Below, one piece after another: positions 30,398-41,202 of a DNA stretch of 64,000 nt. Location of the stretch: the NCBI GenBank assembly GCA_902624535.1, contig CACNYF010000001.1:1-64000 (forward strand), read 5' to 3'. This DNA is from an uncultured Pelagibacteraceae bacterium. Lineage in GTDB: Bacteria; Pseudomonadota; Alphaproteobacteria; Pelagibacterales; Pelagibacteraceae. Position numbers and translations under genes: made by a program. Each line of letters begins with the position of its first letter. Position 1 is the stretch's first letter. Under the pieces are notes generated by a model, which was given only the letters and a program-made list of their open reading frames with translations, searched no databases and had not been told where the DNA came from.

Positions 30398-30985
30398 ATG
30401 AGTTATAGCTTTGAATACATCGATATCATCCTTCTTGCAATGATTGCTGGTTTCATTTTTTTAAGATTACGAGGAATTCTAGGGAAAAAAACAGGTTTTG
30501 AAGAAGATATAGCGTCAAGCTTTGCTCATGAAACTCCACCCTCAAAACAAACAATTAATTTGAATGCTAGCACATTTGATGAAAATGCTAAAGAAGAATT
30601 TGTAGAAGGAGCAAAAATTGCATACGAGACAATCATTACAAATTTTGCAAAGGGAACATTAAAAGATATTAAAGCATTGTTAGATAAAAGTGTTTATCAA
30701 CAATTTGAAGATGCAATAAAAGATAGACAATCAAGACAACATTCTTCTGAAACAACATTTATTGGAATTAGTTCTGCAGAAGTAAAACAACACGAACAAA
30801 ATAAGAATATGCTTGAAGTAACAGTTGAGTTTGTAAGTGAAATTATTTCATGTGTAAAAGATAAAGATAATAAAGTAATATCAGGAGATCCAGAAAAAAT
30901 AAAAAAAGTATTAGATACTTGGAAATTTTCAAAAGATAGTAGATCTACAAATCCTAACTGGTTACTAATTGATACTCAAGCTTGA
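30398..30985 (+). CDS. Tim44/TimA-domain protein
   Basis: IDIILLAMIAGFIFLRLRGILGKKTG; EGAKIAYETIITNFAKGTLKDIKALLDKSVYQQF; alpha synteny with secB/fxsA. Confidence 0.85.
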   Translation: MSYSFEYIDIILLAMIAGFIFLRLRGILGKKTGFEEDIASSFAHETPPSKQTINLNASTFDENAKEEFVEGAKIAYETIITNFAKGTLKDIKALLDKSVYQQFEDAIKDRQSRQHSSETTFIGISSAEVKQHEQNKNMLEVTVEFVSEIISCVKDKDNKVISGDPEKIKKVLDTWKFSKDSRSTNPNWLLIDTQA

Positions 30986-31395
30986 CAAATAAGCTTTCAG
31001 ATAAAGATAAAAAAGATTGGCAAAAATTTTTAGATAGTTCAGAAAAACTTCTGAATAAAGACGTTGATAATTTAAATAATAAGATTAATTCTGAAAGAAC
31101 AATCGATCTTCATGGATATACTTTGGAAGATGCTAACAAAAAAATTTCAGAATTTATTGAGAATTGTTATGTAAACAAAGTAAAAAAAGTAAATGTTATT
31201 ACTGGAAAAGGAATGAGATCTAAAAATTTAGACGATCCTTATCAATCTAAAGATCTAAGTATTTTAAAATATTCAGTGCCAGAATATATTAAAAGTAATC
31301 CTGAATTAATGAGTAAGATTATTAAGATTGATTTAGAGTCTGTTCTCAGCCCCTCAAAAGGAAATTTTGATATATTTTTAAAAACTATAAAATAA
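30982..31395 (+). CDS. Smr/MutS2-domain protein (TTG start)
   Basis: [24 protein letters not shown]...[11 protein letters not shown] Smr motifs. Confidence 0.85.
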   Translation: MTNKLSDKDKKDWQKFLDSSEKLLNKDVDNLNNKINSERTIDLHGYTLEDANKKISEFIENCYVNKVKKVNVITGKGMRSKNLDDPYQSKDLSILKYSVPEYIKSNPELMSKIIKIDLESVLSPSKGNFDIFLKTIK

Positions 31396-32752
31396 ATTTT
31401 GAAAGATCTGTATCTTTTACTAATTCTCCAATATTATCTTTTATATATTTACCATCGATGGTAATTTTTTCTCCAGCTCTGTCAGTTGCTGTAAAACTAA
31501 TTTCATCTAATACTCTCTCAATTATAGTGTGTAATCTTCTTGCTCCAATATTTTCTACTGATGAATTGACCTCACTTGCTATGTGAGCAATAGTATTTAT
31601 TCCATCTTCTGTAAATTCCAAATCTACTTTTTCAGTTTTTAAAAGCGCTTTGTACTGTTTAATTAAACTGTTATCTGGCTCTTTTAATATTCTAATAAAA
31701 TCTTCACTGTTAAGTGCATCAAGCTCTACTCTTATAGGCAATCTCCCTTGTAATTCTGGCAAAAGATCGGATGGTTTTGCTAATTGAAAAGCACCTGAAG
31801 CAATAAATAAAATATGGTCAGTTTTAACAGGTCCATATTTTGTATTAACGGTTGTTCCCTCTATTAATGGTAATAGGTCTCTTTGAACGCCTTCTCTCGA
31901 TACATCACCACCAACACGGTCTGTTCTTGCTGAAATTTTATCAATTTCATCCAAGAAAACTATTCCATTATTCTCTGTTGAATCTTTTGCTGACTTAATA
32001 ATTTTGTCTTGTTCAATAAGTTTGTCAGACTCCTCGTTTATTAAAATTTCATGTGATTCTTTAACAGACATTTTCTTTTTTTTAGGTTTTTGACCCATAG
32101 ATTTTCCAAGCATGTCAGAAATATTAATCATTCCAACGTTTGCACCCGGCATTCCAGGTATTTCAAATGACGGCATTTGATTAGACTCGCTAATAGCTAT
32201 TTCAATTTCATTATTATCTAAATCCCCATCTCTTAGTCTTTTTCTAAAACTTTCTCTTGTTGCTACACTAGCTTTATTGCCAACTAGTGCGTCTAAAACT
32301 CTTTCCTCAGCTAATTTCTGTGCTTGAGCGTGGACTTCTTTTCTTCTTTTTACTTTTTCCATTGCAATTGCTATTTCCAAAAGATCTCTAACAATTTGCT
32401 CAACGTCGCGTCCTACATAACCAACTTCTGTAAATCTTGTTGCTTCTACTTTTACAAATGGTGCTTCTGCTAATTTAGAAAGTCTTCTAGAGATTTCAGT
32501 TTTACCAACACCAGTAGGTCCAATCATTAAAATATTCTTTGGAAGAACCTCGTCTTTCATATCATCTTTTAATGCTTGTCTTCTCCATCTATTTCTTAAA
32601 GCAATAGCAACAGCTCTTTTGGCTTTATTTTGCCCAACAACAAATCTATCTAATTCTGAAACAATTTCTCTCGGTGATAATGAATTTGCTATTGTTGTTT
32701 TTTCTTTTTCTACCTTTTCTTTAGGAAATGTTTTTACATTTGAGTTTTCCAT
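31385..32752 (-). CDS. hslU: ATP-dependent protease ATPase subunit HslU
   Basis: [47 protein letters not shown]. Confidence 0.99.
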   Translation of the reverse strand: MENSNVKTFPKEKVEKEKTTIANSLSPREIVSELDRFVVGQNKAKRAVAIALRNRWRRQALKDDMKDEVLPKNILMIGPTGVGKTEISRRLSKLAEAPFVKVEATRFTEVGYVGRDVEQIVRDLLEIAIAMEKVKRRKEVHAQAQKLAEERVLDALVGNKASVATRESFRKRLRDGDLDNNEIEIAISESNQMPSFEIPGMPGANVGMINISDMLGKSMGQKPKKKKMSVKESHEILINEESDKLIEQDKIIKSAKDSTENNGIVFLDEIDKISARTDRVGGDVSREGVQRDLLPLIEGTTVNTKYGPVKTDHILFIASGAFQLAKPSDLLPELQGRLPIRVELDALNSEDFIRILKEPDNSLIKQYKALLKTEKVDLEFTEDGINTIAHIASEVNSSVENIGARRLHTIIERVLDEISFTATDRAGEKITIDGKYIKDNIGELVKDTDLSKFIL

Positions 32753-33267
32753 TATATTTTCTCCATACTCAAATTATCATTAGTAAATACACATATATCA
32801 GAAGCAACTTTAATTGATTTTTTTGCAATTTCTTCAGCAGACATATTTGTATCCATTAAAACTTTTGCAGCTGCTAAAGCATAATTTCCACCTGAACCAA
32901 TTCCAATTACATCTCCCTCAGGTTCAAGAACATCACCTGTTCCAGAAATTATAAAACTTTTTTCTTTATCACCTATTGCCATTAAGGCTTCTAATCTTCT
33001 TAAATATTTGTCTGTACGCCAGTCTTTTGCTAATTCTACAGCAGCTCTAGTTAGGTTACCTGCATGCTTCTCAAGCTTTGACTCTAATCTTTCGAACAAT
33101 GTTAAAGCATCTGCAGTAGATCCAGCAAAACCTGCGATCACATTTCTTTTCTCAATTTTACGAACTTTGTTAGCTGTTTTCTTAATGACCGTATTGCCCA
33201 TGCTGACTTGACCGTCACTAGCCACAACTACGTCATTATTTTTTCTTACAAGCACAATTGTTGTCAT
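32752..33267 (-). CDS. hslV: ATP-dependent protease peptidase subunit HslV
   Basis: [46 protein letters not shown]. Confidence 0.99.
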   Translation of the reverse strand: MTTIVLVRKNNDVVVASDGQVSMGNTVIKKTANKVRKIEKRNVIAGFAGSTADALTLFERLESKLEKHAGNLTRAAVELAKDWRTDKYLRRLEALMAIGDKEKSFIISGTGDVLEPEGDVIGIGSGGNYALAAAKVLMDTNMSAEEIAKKSIKVASDICVFTNDNLSMEKI

Positions 33268-33357
33268 GGACTATAGATGGATATGAATTTTAATAGTTCA
33301 AGCCCAGGTTTAGTATTATTGATATAATCAAAAATACCTATATACCTAATTTAAATT

Positions 33358-33948
33358 ATGAAAAGAAAAGCAAAAATATCTAGAAAAACAAAAGAAACTA
33401 ATATTAGTGTGGATCTTAATATTGATGGTAAAGGTAAGTACAAAGTTGACACAGGAATAGGGTTCTTAGATCATATGCTTGAGCAGTTATCTAAACACTC
33501 ATCAATGGATTTAACAGTTAAAGCTAAAGGTGACACACACATAGATCTTCATCATACAACTGAGGATACAGGAATTGCTATTGGAGAATGCTTAAAAAAA
33601 GCATCGAAAAAGTTTGTAGGCATTAAAAGATATGCCCATATTTTATTACCGATGGATGAAACATTAACAAGAGTTGCAATAGATGTTTCAAACAGACCTT
33701 ATTTGATATGGAATGTAAAATTAAAAGTTGAAAAACTTGGTGAGATGGACACTGAATTGTTTAAAGAATGGTTCCAAGCCTTTTCTCAAGCGGCAGGAAT
33801 TACATTGCACGTTGAAAATATTTACGGTGACAATAGTCACCACATCATAGAGTCTTGTTATAAAGGCTTGGCAAGGACCTTAAGAGCTGCACTAGAATTA
33901 GATCCTAGGAATAAAAGTACAATTCCTTCTACAAAGGGCTCCTTATAA
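33358..33948 (+). CDS. hisB: Imidazoleglycerol-phosphate dehydratase
   Basis: [33 protein letters not shown]. Confidence 0.98.
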   Translation: MKRKAKISRKTKETNISVDLNIDGKGKYKVDTGIGFLDHMLEQLSKHSSMDLTVKAKGDTHIDLHHTTEDTGIAIGECLKKASKKFVGIKRYAHILLPMDETLTRVAIDVSNRPYLIWNVKLKVEKLGEMDTELFKEWFQAFSQAAGITLHVENIYGDNSHHIIESCYKGLARTLRAALELDPRNKSTIPSTKGSL

Positions 33949-33953
33949 AATTA

Positions 33954-34580
33954 ATGGACGTCATAATTGTTGACTATAAATCTGGAAATATTAGCTCAGT
34001 AATTAACTCCTTTAAGGAAGTTGCTAAAGATAAAGTAAATATCAAAGCAACCTCAGATTTAAATAAAATTAAATCTAGTGATAAGGTAGTATTGCCAGGG
34101 CAGGGATCATTTAAGAGCTGTATAGATGGCTTAAATAGCATAAATGGTTTGATTGATACCTTAAGTGAATTTGCGTTAAATAATAAAAAACCTATTCTAG
34201 GTATTTGTGTAGGTCTACAAATGTTTGCTGATGTTGGCTATGAAGAAGTTGAAACTAAAGGATTAGGATGGATTTCAGGCAAAGTTTCTAAAATTGATAA
34301 CCAGGATGGAAAATATAAACTTCCTCATATTGGTTGGAACCAAATAAATATTGTTAAAGAAAGTAAAATTTTTAAAGATATAGAAAATAATTCACATATG
34401 TATTTCGTTCATAGTTATGAATTTATTCCAATAGATAACTCGGTCACTACTGCAATAACAGATTATTCATCAAACATTGTTTGTGCTGTAGAAAAGGAAA
34501 ATATATTCGGAACACAGTTTCATCCTGAAAAAAGTGATAAGACTGGTTTAAAAATAATCAATAATTTTATAAATTTATAA
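33954..34580 (+). CDS. hisH: Imidazole glycerol phosphate synthase, glutamine amidotransferase subunit
   Basis: VDYKSGNISSV, LPGQGSFKSC, PILGICVGLQMF, GTQFHPEKS. Confidence 0.97.
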   Translation: MDVIIVDYKSGNISSVINSFKEVAKDKVNIKATSDLNKIKSSDKVVLPGQGSFKSCIDGLNSINGLIDTLSEFALNNKKPILGICVGLQMFADVGYEEVETKGLGWISGKVSKIDNQDGKYKLPHIGWNQINIVKESKIFKDIENNSHMYFVHSYEFIPIDNSVTTAITDYSSNIVCAVEKENIFGTQFHPEKSDKTGLKIINNFINL

Positions 34581-34581
34581 A

Positions 34582-35721
34582 ATGAAAAAATTTATTTTAG
34601 CGATTGTTATATATTTATTATGTTTTCAAAATTATGCCAATGCAAAAGTTAAATCAGAACATATAACTTTTCCAAAACATTTTTATACTGAACAGATAGG
34701 GGTTTGCTTTGCAGCAGGAAATGAAAGTTTTAAATCTAATTATACTAAAACTAGAATTGAAAGCCTAATTAATTTGGATTGGATGAGTGAATGGGCAAAA
34801 GGAAATTCAAGAAGTGTAAATCATGAAAATTTGACTGGTCCAATGACGTTATTTGCGGTTACCACACATACTGCAATTGGAAATAATGATAAAGAAGAAA
34901 TTAATTTAGCTAAAAATGTTCTAATACAAATGGCAAAGGCAAATATCCTGTATGACACAATAGGAAGAGAAGAATTAAAAGAAAAGCCTAGATGTTGGAA
35001 AGACGGAAATCCAGAAGCACCTTGTTGGTATCATGCCTATGAATTTGCAAGAGATGCTTTCACAAATTACATGATTATTGCTACTTATTTAAAAGATCAT
35101 TTAAGCAAAGAAGAACTAAAGACAGTAAATAAATATATAAAAAAAATGCATAAAAAATTTATAAAACCAGAGGAATTTGCGAATAAAAAAAAAGGTTTTT
35201 ATGCAATGGGAAACGGAGGTATTCCAAATTTAGTTTATGCGAGTTGGACAAATAATAAAAAATTAGCTGCGAAAGAAATAAATTTTAGATTCAATTATAT
35301 AGATAAAGTATTCTATGAAGATGGATATATTAATAATAACTCATTTAGAGGGTATAGAGGTTTATGGTATCACTCTTATGGATTAAATTCCGCATTAGGA
35401 TATATCTATTTAGCTGACTTATGGGGTGCAAAAATTCCAAAAAAGATTATCAAAAAAGTAACGAAAGCAGCAGAGGTCCTAAATTTAGGAATTACTGATT
35501 ACGAGAAATTTGCTTCTAGAAAGTATGAAGGAGATCAAACTAACAACCAATACAAAAAGAAAAATGCAAGAATGCATACTCATCAAGATGCATTGGCAAT
35601 TGATATTTTGATGGAGATGATTACTGGGGTAAAACTAGAAAATGACCCAACTTATTTATATAAAAGACCTGTTTCAGGCATTGATGATTTAATTGGATTT
35701 AATGCAAATTGCGTAAAATAA
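34582..35721 (+). CDS. Secreted protein, possibly alginate/polysaccharide-lyase-like (alpha/alpha toroid); function uncertain
   Basis: Signal peptide; NNNSFRGYRGLWYHSYGLNSALGYIYLADLWG loosely resembles PL5-type lyase core. Confidence 0.45.
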   Translation: MKKFILAIVIYLLCFQNYANAKVKSEHITFPKHFYTEQIGVCFAAGNESFKSNYTKTRIESLINLDWMSEWAKGNSRSVNHENLTGPMTLFAVTTHTAIGNNDKEEINLAKNVLIQMAKANILYDTIGREELKEKPRCWKDGNPEAPCWYHAYEFARDAFTNYMIIATYLKDHLSKEELKTVNKYIKKMHKKFIKPEEFANKKKGFYAMGNGGIPNLVYASWTNNKKLAAKEINFRFNYIDKVFYEDGYINNNSFRGYRGLWYHSYGLNSALGYIYLADLWGAKIPKKIIKKVTKAAEVLNLGITDYEKFASRKYEGDQTNNQYKKKNARMHTHQDALAIDILMEMITGVKLENDPTYLYKRPVSGIDDLIGFNANCVK

Positions 35722-36644
35722 TGAAATTTTTTTTTCCATCTTTGTTAATTTTGTTTATCAATTTTTTTTCAACTTTTTCCTTTTCTAAAGAATTAGATGT
35801 TGGAGTACATAAAGTCATCTTTCCTAATAAATTAAATATAATTAACTGGAATGAAACAATTTATTCTTCAGCTTTCTGTAAGGAGTTTTCAAATTGCTTT
35901 GGATTTGTAGATGATAAAGCTTTAGATATAATTGAACAACTAAACACTGGAAAAAATTATGAAGATATAAAATTGATACAGCCCATCATAAAAAAATATA
36001 ATAAAATGCTAAATTCTTTCTCTGAAAGTAACTTTAAAAGTTTAATGAAAACCACTAAATCAATATTAAAAAAAAATAAATCTGGAACAATTTATACTTA
36101 CATGAGGTCTGAAGAGAAAATAACGGAAAGTGATTTCTTTAATGACTATGAGATAGAAATTGATGAAATACGAAAAATGAATAAAAGTGGACTTAAAAGT
36201 TACTCAAAAAAATTGAAAAAAGAAATAACATCAGGAAAAGGTTATTACATGTTTATGGACGGATTGTTTGTAAACTTTGATAAATTTCTCATATCAAAAA
36301 ATTCTAATAACATACCTTATTTAATCTTTAATGGAGAAATTACTTATCTGCTAGGATCCTCTAAAACAAAATTAGGTAGAATGGTTTATTATGTTTCAGA
36401 GATTAATAATAATTTATTTATTTTAGATGGATTTTGTATTGTTAATTGTAAAAGTTTTTTTTCAGACTTTGATAATATTATTAACAAGTCATTTAATAAT
36501 TCTATCCAGAAAACAAGTATAATTAATAGTAATGATGAAAATTCTAATATTGTTGAACAGTTTGAGCAGCTAAATAGTTTATATAAATCAGGTGTCCTAA
36601 CTAAAGAAGAGTTTGAAAAAGCTAAGAAAAAAATTCTAAATTAA
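35721..36644 (+). CDS. Secreted/anchored protein of unknown function with C-terminal SHOCT domain
   Basis: ATG 35721 overlaps upstream stop (TAATG); C-terminus VEQFEQLNSLYKSGVLTKEEFEKAKKKILN is SHOCT-like. Confidence 0.7.
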   Translation: MKFFFPSLLILFINFFSTFSFSKELDVGVHKVIFPNKLNIINWNETIYSSAFCKEFSNCFGFVDDKALDIIEQLNTGKNYEDIKLIQPIIKKYNKMLNSFSESNFKSLMKTTKSILKKNKSGTIYTYMRSEEKITESDFFNDYEIEIDEIRKMNKSGLKSYSKKLKKEITSGKGYYMFMDGLFVNFDKFLISKNSNNIPYLIFNGEITYLLGSSKTKLGRMVYYVSEINNNLFILDGFCIVNCKSFFSDFDNIINKSFNNSIQKTSIINSNDENSNIVEQFEQLNSLYKSGVLTKEEFEKAKKKILN

Positions 36645-36645
36645 A

Positions 36646-36765
36646 ATGAAAAAATTGTTAATTATTTTATTTTGTATATTGGCTTCTTGTCAAAGCCCTT
36701 ACGAAATTAAAAGAAATAGTTCAGATAATTTAAAAAATATGAATGTAACAACCGACGGAAAATAA
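36646..36765 (+). CDS. Small putative lipoprotein (39 aa)
   Basis: MKKLLIILFCILASCQSPYEIKRNSSDNLKNMNVTTDGK; lipobox LASC; not in ORF track (<60 aa). Confidence 0.55.
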   Translation: MKKLLIILFCILASCQSPYEIKRNSSDNLKNMNVTTDGK

Positions 36766-36772
36766 AATCAAA

Positions 36773-37489
36773 GTGAAAATATTTCCAGCAATAGATATCA
36801 AAGATAAAAAGTGTGTTAGATTAGTCAAAGGAGACTTTGAAAATAAAACTGAGTATGAAATATCTCCTGTGGAGCAAGCTGGTAATTACAAAGATAATGG
36901 TTTTAAAAATTTACATATCGTTGATTTAGATGGCGCATTAACTGGAGATCCAATCAATATTGATATTATTAATGATATAATTAGAAAATTTGACCTTGAA
37001 ATAGAAATAGGAGGTGGAGTTAGAAATTTTGAGACTATTCAAAAATATATTGATGCTGGTGTTGAAAAAGTAATCTTAGGAAGTGCTGCTATAAGAGATA
37101 GAAGATTTTTAGAAGAAGCTTGTAAAAAATTCCAAAATCAAATTGCTTTAGGTTTGGACGCCAAAGATGGATACCTTGCAATCTCAGGATGGACAGAAGA
37201 ATCTGATAAATTAACGACTGAATATTTAAAAAAAGTAAATAACTATGGGGTTGGCAGAATCATTTACACTGATATTAATAGAGACGGAACAAAGCAAAGT
37301 CCAAATTTTGAAGAAACACAAAAGGTGGCAGATCTTTCAAATTGTCCAGTAGTTATATCTGGAGGTGTTTCATCAATTAATGATATTAAAAAAGCTAAAA
37401 ATTTAACTAATATCGAAGGTGTTATAGTCGGGAAAGCTATATACGATGGAGATATAAAGTTAGACGAATTGGCAAAGGAAATAATTTAA
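36773..37489 (+). CDS. hisA: Phosphoribosylformimino-5-aminoimidazole carboxamide ribotide isomerase (GTG start)
   Basis: IFPAIDIKDKKCVRLVKGDF, IEIGGGVRNFETI. Confidence 0.98.
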   Translation: MKIFPAIDIKDKKCVRLVKGDFENKTEYEISPVEQAGNYKDNGFKNLHIVDLDGALTGDPINIDIINDIIRKFDLEIEIGGGVRNFETIQKYIDAGVEKVILGSAAIRDRRFLEEACKKFQNQIALGLDAKDGYLAISGWTEESDKLTTEYLKKVNNYGVGRIIYTDINRDGTKQSPNFEETQKVADLSNCPVVISGGVSSINDIKKAKNLTNIEGVIVGKAIYDGDIKLDELAKEII

Positions 37490-37579
37490 ATGAAATCGTT
37501 TGATTATTTTAGTCTCTATCTTGTTGTAATAGTTTTGTGTTTAGTGAGTGTAAATTGCCTTTATAGGATGTATTTTTAA
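37490..37579 (+). CDS. Putative 29-aa single-TM microprotein between hisA and hisF
   Basis: [32 protein letters not shown] directly follows hisA stop, stop 2 nt before hisF start. Confidence 0.35.
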   Translation: MKSFDYFSLYLVVIVLCLVSVNCLYRMYF

Positions 37580-37581
37580 TA

Positions 37582-38334
37582 ATGCTTAAAAATAGAATTA
37601 TTCCTTGTTTAGATGTTAAAAAAGGTCGTGTTGTGAAAGGTATTAACTTTGTTGACCTTAAAGATGCAGGAGATCCTGTTGAACAAGCAAAAATTTATAG
37701 CGACGGCGGTGCAGATGAAATTTGCTTTTTAGATATTACCGCTTCAAATGAAAATAGAGATACAATTTATGAAGTGGTAGAGAAAACTTCTAAGAAATGT
37801 TTTGTACCTTTAACGGTTGGAGGTGGTGTTAGAAGTATAGATGACATTAATAAATTACTTCATTGTGGGGCTGATAAAGTATCTATAAATACAGCTGCTG
37901 TTCAAAATTCAAAAGTTGTTGAGGATAGTTCAAGAAAATTTGGATCGCAGTGTATTGTTGTTGCAATTGACGCTAAAAGGGGCAAAAATGGATGGGAAAT
38001 ATTCACACATGGTGGTAGAAAATCAACAGGTATAAATGCAATAGACTTTGCGGTAAAGATGGAAAAATGTGGTGCAGGGGAGCTCCTAGTGACTTCTATG
38101 GACAAAGATGGCACACAGACTGGATACGATATAGATCTTATGAAAGAAATATCATCAATAGTTAATATTCCCGTTATTGCATCTGGTGGAGTAGGTAGTT
38201 TAGATCATTTGGTAAATGGAATAAAAGCTGGTGCAAGCGCTGTTTTAGCTGCATCTATTTTTCATTATGGTAAATATTCAATTAAGCAGGCAAAAGAGTA
38301 TTTGGATTCAAAATCAATTCCAATGAGAATCTAA
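37582..38334 (+). CDS. hisF: Imidazole glycerol phosphate synthase cyclase subunit
   Basis: [34 protein letters not shown]. Confidence 0.98.
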   Translation: MLKNRIIPCLDVKKGRVVKGINFVDLKDAGDPVEQAKIYSDGGADEICFLDITASNENRDTIYEVVEKTSKKCFVPLTVGGGVRSIDDINKLLHCGADKVSINTAAVQNSKVVEDSSRKFGSQCIVVAIDAKRGKNGWEIFTHGGRKSTGINAIDFAVKMEKCGAGELLVTSMDKDGTQTGYDIDLMKEISSIVNIPVIASGGVGSLDHLVNGIKAGASAVLAASIFHYGKYSIKQAKEYLDSKSIPMRI

Positions 38335-39087
38335 ATGAAAGAAATTAAACTTTATATTGGTATACCTTGCTATAATAACAGCATCTCGGTTCCAACTTTT
38401 CATAGTTTGCATAAACTTAGTAAATTTTTTTATAAAGAAAAAATTGAATTTAATATTTTCACACTAGGTCAAGAGTCATTAATTCCAAGAGGTAGAAATT
38501 TCTTAGCGTCTAAAATGTATGATGATGAAGAAAATTATACACATTTACTTTTTGTAGATGCTGATATCGGTTTTGAAGTCCAAAACTTAATTAGATTAAT
38601 TAAGCAAGATAAAGAAATTACGTGTGGAGTTTACCCGAAAAAGAATATTTATTGGAAAAGATTACTAGATAGATTAAAGGATGGAAAAAATATTGATGAA
38701 AAATTTTTAAATGAAAATTCCACAAATTTTGCTTTAGATTTTGAGGATCCAACTAATATCAAAATTAAAAATGGTTTTACGAAATTAAAACATGGTGCAA
38801 CTGGATTTATGCTAATTAAAAGAGAAGTTTTCAAAGTTATGAGAGAAAAATATCCTGAACTGAAATACGAAGCTGATGACGGATATGGAACAATATATGA
38901 TTTTTTTAAAACGGGTATTATTGAAGATAAGCAAACAAAAAGATATGCCTCAGAAGATTATTATTTTTGTCACTTATGGAGAAATATTGGCGGTGAAGTT
39001 TGGGGTGATCTTGAGTCAGCATTAACACATATGGGTAGTCATGAATATCACGGTAAAGCTTTGTCACTTTTAAAGAAGAAAGAGTAA
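38335..39087 (+). CDS. Glycosyltransferase-like protein (GT-A type)
   Basis: KLYIGIPCYNNSISVPTFHSLHKL, LLFVDADIGFEVQNLI (DxD), KHGATGFMLIKREVF. Confidence 0.7.
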   Translation: MKEIKLYIGIPCYNNSISVPTFHSLHKLSKFFYKEKIEFNIFTLGQESLIPRGRNFLASKMYDDEENYTHLLFVDADIGFEVQNLIRLIKQDKEITCGVYPKKNIYWKRLLDRLKDGKNIDEKFLNENSTNFALDFEDPTNIKIKNGFTKLKHGATGFMLIKREVFKVMREKYPELKYEADDGYGTIYDFFKTGIIEDKQTKRYASEDYYFCHLWRNIGGEVWGDLESALTHMGSHEYHGKALSLLKKKE

Positions 39088-39089
39088 AT

Positions 39090-39362
39090 ATGCTTAATAT
39101 TTTAGAAGATTTAATTAAACTTGCACGAGAGAGGAAAAGAAATCCGGTTGAAGGCTCATATACTAATAAACTTTTAGAGGATAAATCTTTAGCAAAGAAA
39201 AAGGTTTTAGAAGAGATAAATGAACTTATAGAAGCTGTAGAGCAAGACTCTAATAAAATCCATGAAGCAGCAGATGTTTTATACCACTTAATCATGTACC
39301 TTGAAAAAAGTGGAATAAAAATAGAAGAAGTCATGGAAGAATTAAAACAAAGAAAGAAGTAA
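39090..39362 (+). CDS. hisE: Phosphoribosyl-ATP diphosphatase
   Basis: SYTNKLLEDKSLAKKKVLEEINELIEAVEQD...EAADVLYHLIMYLEKSG. Confidence 0.92.
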   Translation: MLNILEDLIKLARERKRNPVEGSYTNKLLEDKSLAKKKVLEEINELIEAVEQDSNKIHEAADVLYHLIMYLEKSGIKIEEVMEELKQRKK

Positions 39363-39363
39363 T

Positions 39364-39936
39364 TTGAGTAAAATGAAAAAATTATTAATATTTTTAACAT
39401 ATATTTTATTTGTCTGTAATAATGGATTGGCAAAAACAATTGATCAAAGATTAGAAAGTATAGAAAAACGACTAGAGAATATTGAAAATAGTTTAAAATT
39501 TTTAGATTTAATAAATAATTTATCAGAAGAAACGAGTAATTCTTCAACTAAAGCTAAGACCTTAAAGTCAAAAGATAATAATAAGAGTAAAGTTAAATTT
39601 GAGTTATTAAAGATTGGGTGTGAAAAAGAGGATTTTTCAACAAAACTTAAAATTTACTACACTTTAAAAAATGATTATCAAAAAACAATAAAATTGATTG
39701 ACGCAAATTTTATTATAAATAATTTATTTGATGAGAAATTGTATGGAGCAAAAATTCTTAGAAGTGCTTATGTAGACTCAAAAAAAGAAAAAAAATTTTC
39801 CGCTCAAATTGATAAAACTTTTGATATAGATAACAGTTGTTCAAAGTTAGAACAGTCAAGTTTGGAAGATTACAAAATAATTTTTAGAGTTGATAAAATT
39901 GCTTTTGAAGATAATTCAATATTAAATTTTAAATAA
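39364..39936 (+). CDS. Secreted coiled-coil protein of unknown function
   Basis: Signal-like N-terminus (MKKLLIFLTYILFVCNNGLAK), DQRLESIEKRLENIENSLKF coiled coil. Confidence 0.55.
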   Translation: MSKMKKLLIFLTYILFVCNNGLAKTIDQRLESIEKRLENIENSLKFLDLINNLSEETSNSSTKAKTLKSKDNNKSKVKFELLKIGCEKEDFSTKLKIYYTLKNDYQKTIKLIDANFIINNLFDEKLYGAKILRSAYVDSKKEKKFSAQIDKTFDIDNSCSKLEQSSLEDYKIIFRVDKIAFEDNSILNFK

Positions 39937-41202
39937 TTATAATTTATTTGGCAACCAGGTTGAGAATATTGGAAAGAGTATCATTAGTATTCCATAAATT
40001 ATTCCAACGATTGTAAATAGAGGAACTTCTTTAAAAGCTTTGGCTGGATTTTCTTTGATCACACCTGCAGCTGTATAAATACCAACGCATACGGGGGGTG
40101 TGATCATTCCTATTCCCGCAAAGGCAACGAACACCACATAAAGATGAAGTAAGCTTTGGTTAAATGATAATGTGATTGCTGCAAAAATTGGAACAGTTAA
40201 ATAAAATACAGGTACAATTTCAATAAACGTTCCAAGAATTAAACAAATTGCTCCAAGCATTATCCAAAATAAATTTACGCTCACACCTTTATCTGTGAAG
40301 AAGGTAATAATTTTTTGAGGAGCCTGAGTGTAAGTTAAAACAACACTTAAGAATGTAGCAGTTGCTATAATTGCAAAAATAACTGCTGTTATGATTGCTG
40401 TTTCTCTTAAACAGCTCATCAAAGATGAAAATGTAAGTTCACGGTAAATTAAAAATCCTATAAGAACTGCATAGACACCCGCAACTGCCGCAGATTCAGA
40501 TGGAGTTAGTATTCCAGCATAAATTCCACCTAAAATTATAACTGGAGTGATCAAAGCCGGAAGTGCGGCTATGAAAGAACTTACTCTTTCTTTAAAAGAT
40601 GCCTTCTCATCTGTTCTAATATGCCTGCATTTAAACAAAACTAGAAGGACCATCAAAACAAGTAGAACTAAGCCTGGAATAACACCTGCAGCAAATGTTT
40701 TAGAGACTGGAACATTAGTTAGAGCACTAAATAGTATGGCTGCATTAGATGGAGGTATCAATGCCTCTAAAAGAGCAGCAGAAGCAGCTAGAACAACAAC
40801 AAAAGGAGTTGGATAACCTTGTTCAATCATCTTTGGCATCATGATTGTTCCAACTGCAGTAATTGCAGCTAAGATAGAACCACAAAAAGCTGCAAAGAAA
40901 CCCATCGCAATAACCATAGCAACACCCAATCCGCCTGGCCAATGTCCAACTAGTGTTGTTGTGAACTTAACTAATCTCGATGCAGCACCTCCTTTTAACA
41001 TTGCCATTCCGGTGAATATGAATAATGGAACAGCGATTAGAACGTGTTTTGTTAATGCACCAAATGAAACTTGAATTAAAACTGACCAAGGTAAATTTAA
41101 TCCTGCAATAGCCGCTAAAGAACTTCCTAGGCCGAAAACTAAAAAAATTGGAACTGAAATGACTAATGTTACAAGAGAAATAATAAAAGCTAATCCAAAC
41201 AT
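39937..41202 (-). CDS. dctM: TRAP transporter large permease (DctM)
   Basis: HVLIAVPLFIFTGMAMLKGG, PPSNAAILFSALTNVPVSKTFAAGVIPGL. Confidence 0.93.
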   Translation of the reverse strand: MFGLAFIISLVTLVISVPIFLVFGLGSSLAAIAGLNLPWSVLIQVSFGALTKHVLIAVPLFIFTGMAMLKGGAASRLVKFTTTLVGHWPGGLGVAMVIAMGFFAAFCGSILAAITAVGTIMMPKMIEQGYPTPFVVVLAASAALLEALIPPSNAAILFSALTNVPVSKTFAAGVIPGLVLLVLMVLLVLFKCRHIRTDEKASFKERVSSFIAALPALITPVIILGGIYAGILTPSESAAVAGVYAVLIGFLIYRELTFSSLMSCLRETAIITAVIFAIIATATFLSVVLTYTQAPQKIITFFTDKGVSVNLFWIMLGAICLILGTFIEIVPVFYLTVPIFAAITLSFNQSLLHLYVVFVAFAGIGMITPPVCVGIYTAAGVIKENPAKAFKEVPLFTIVGIIYGILMILFPIFSTWLPNKL

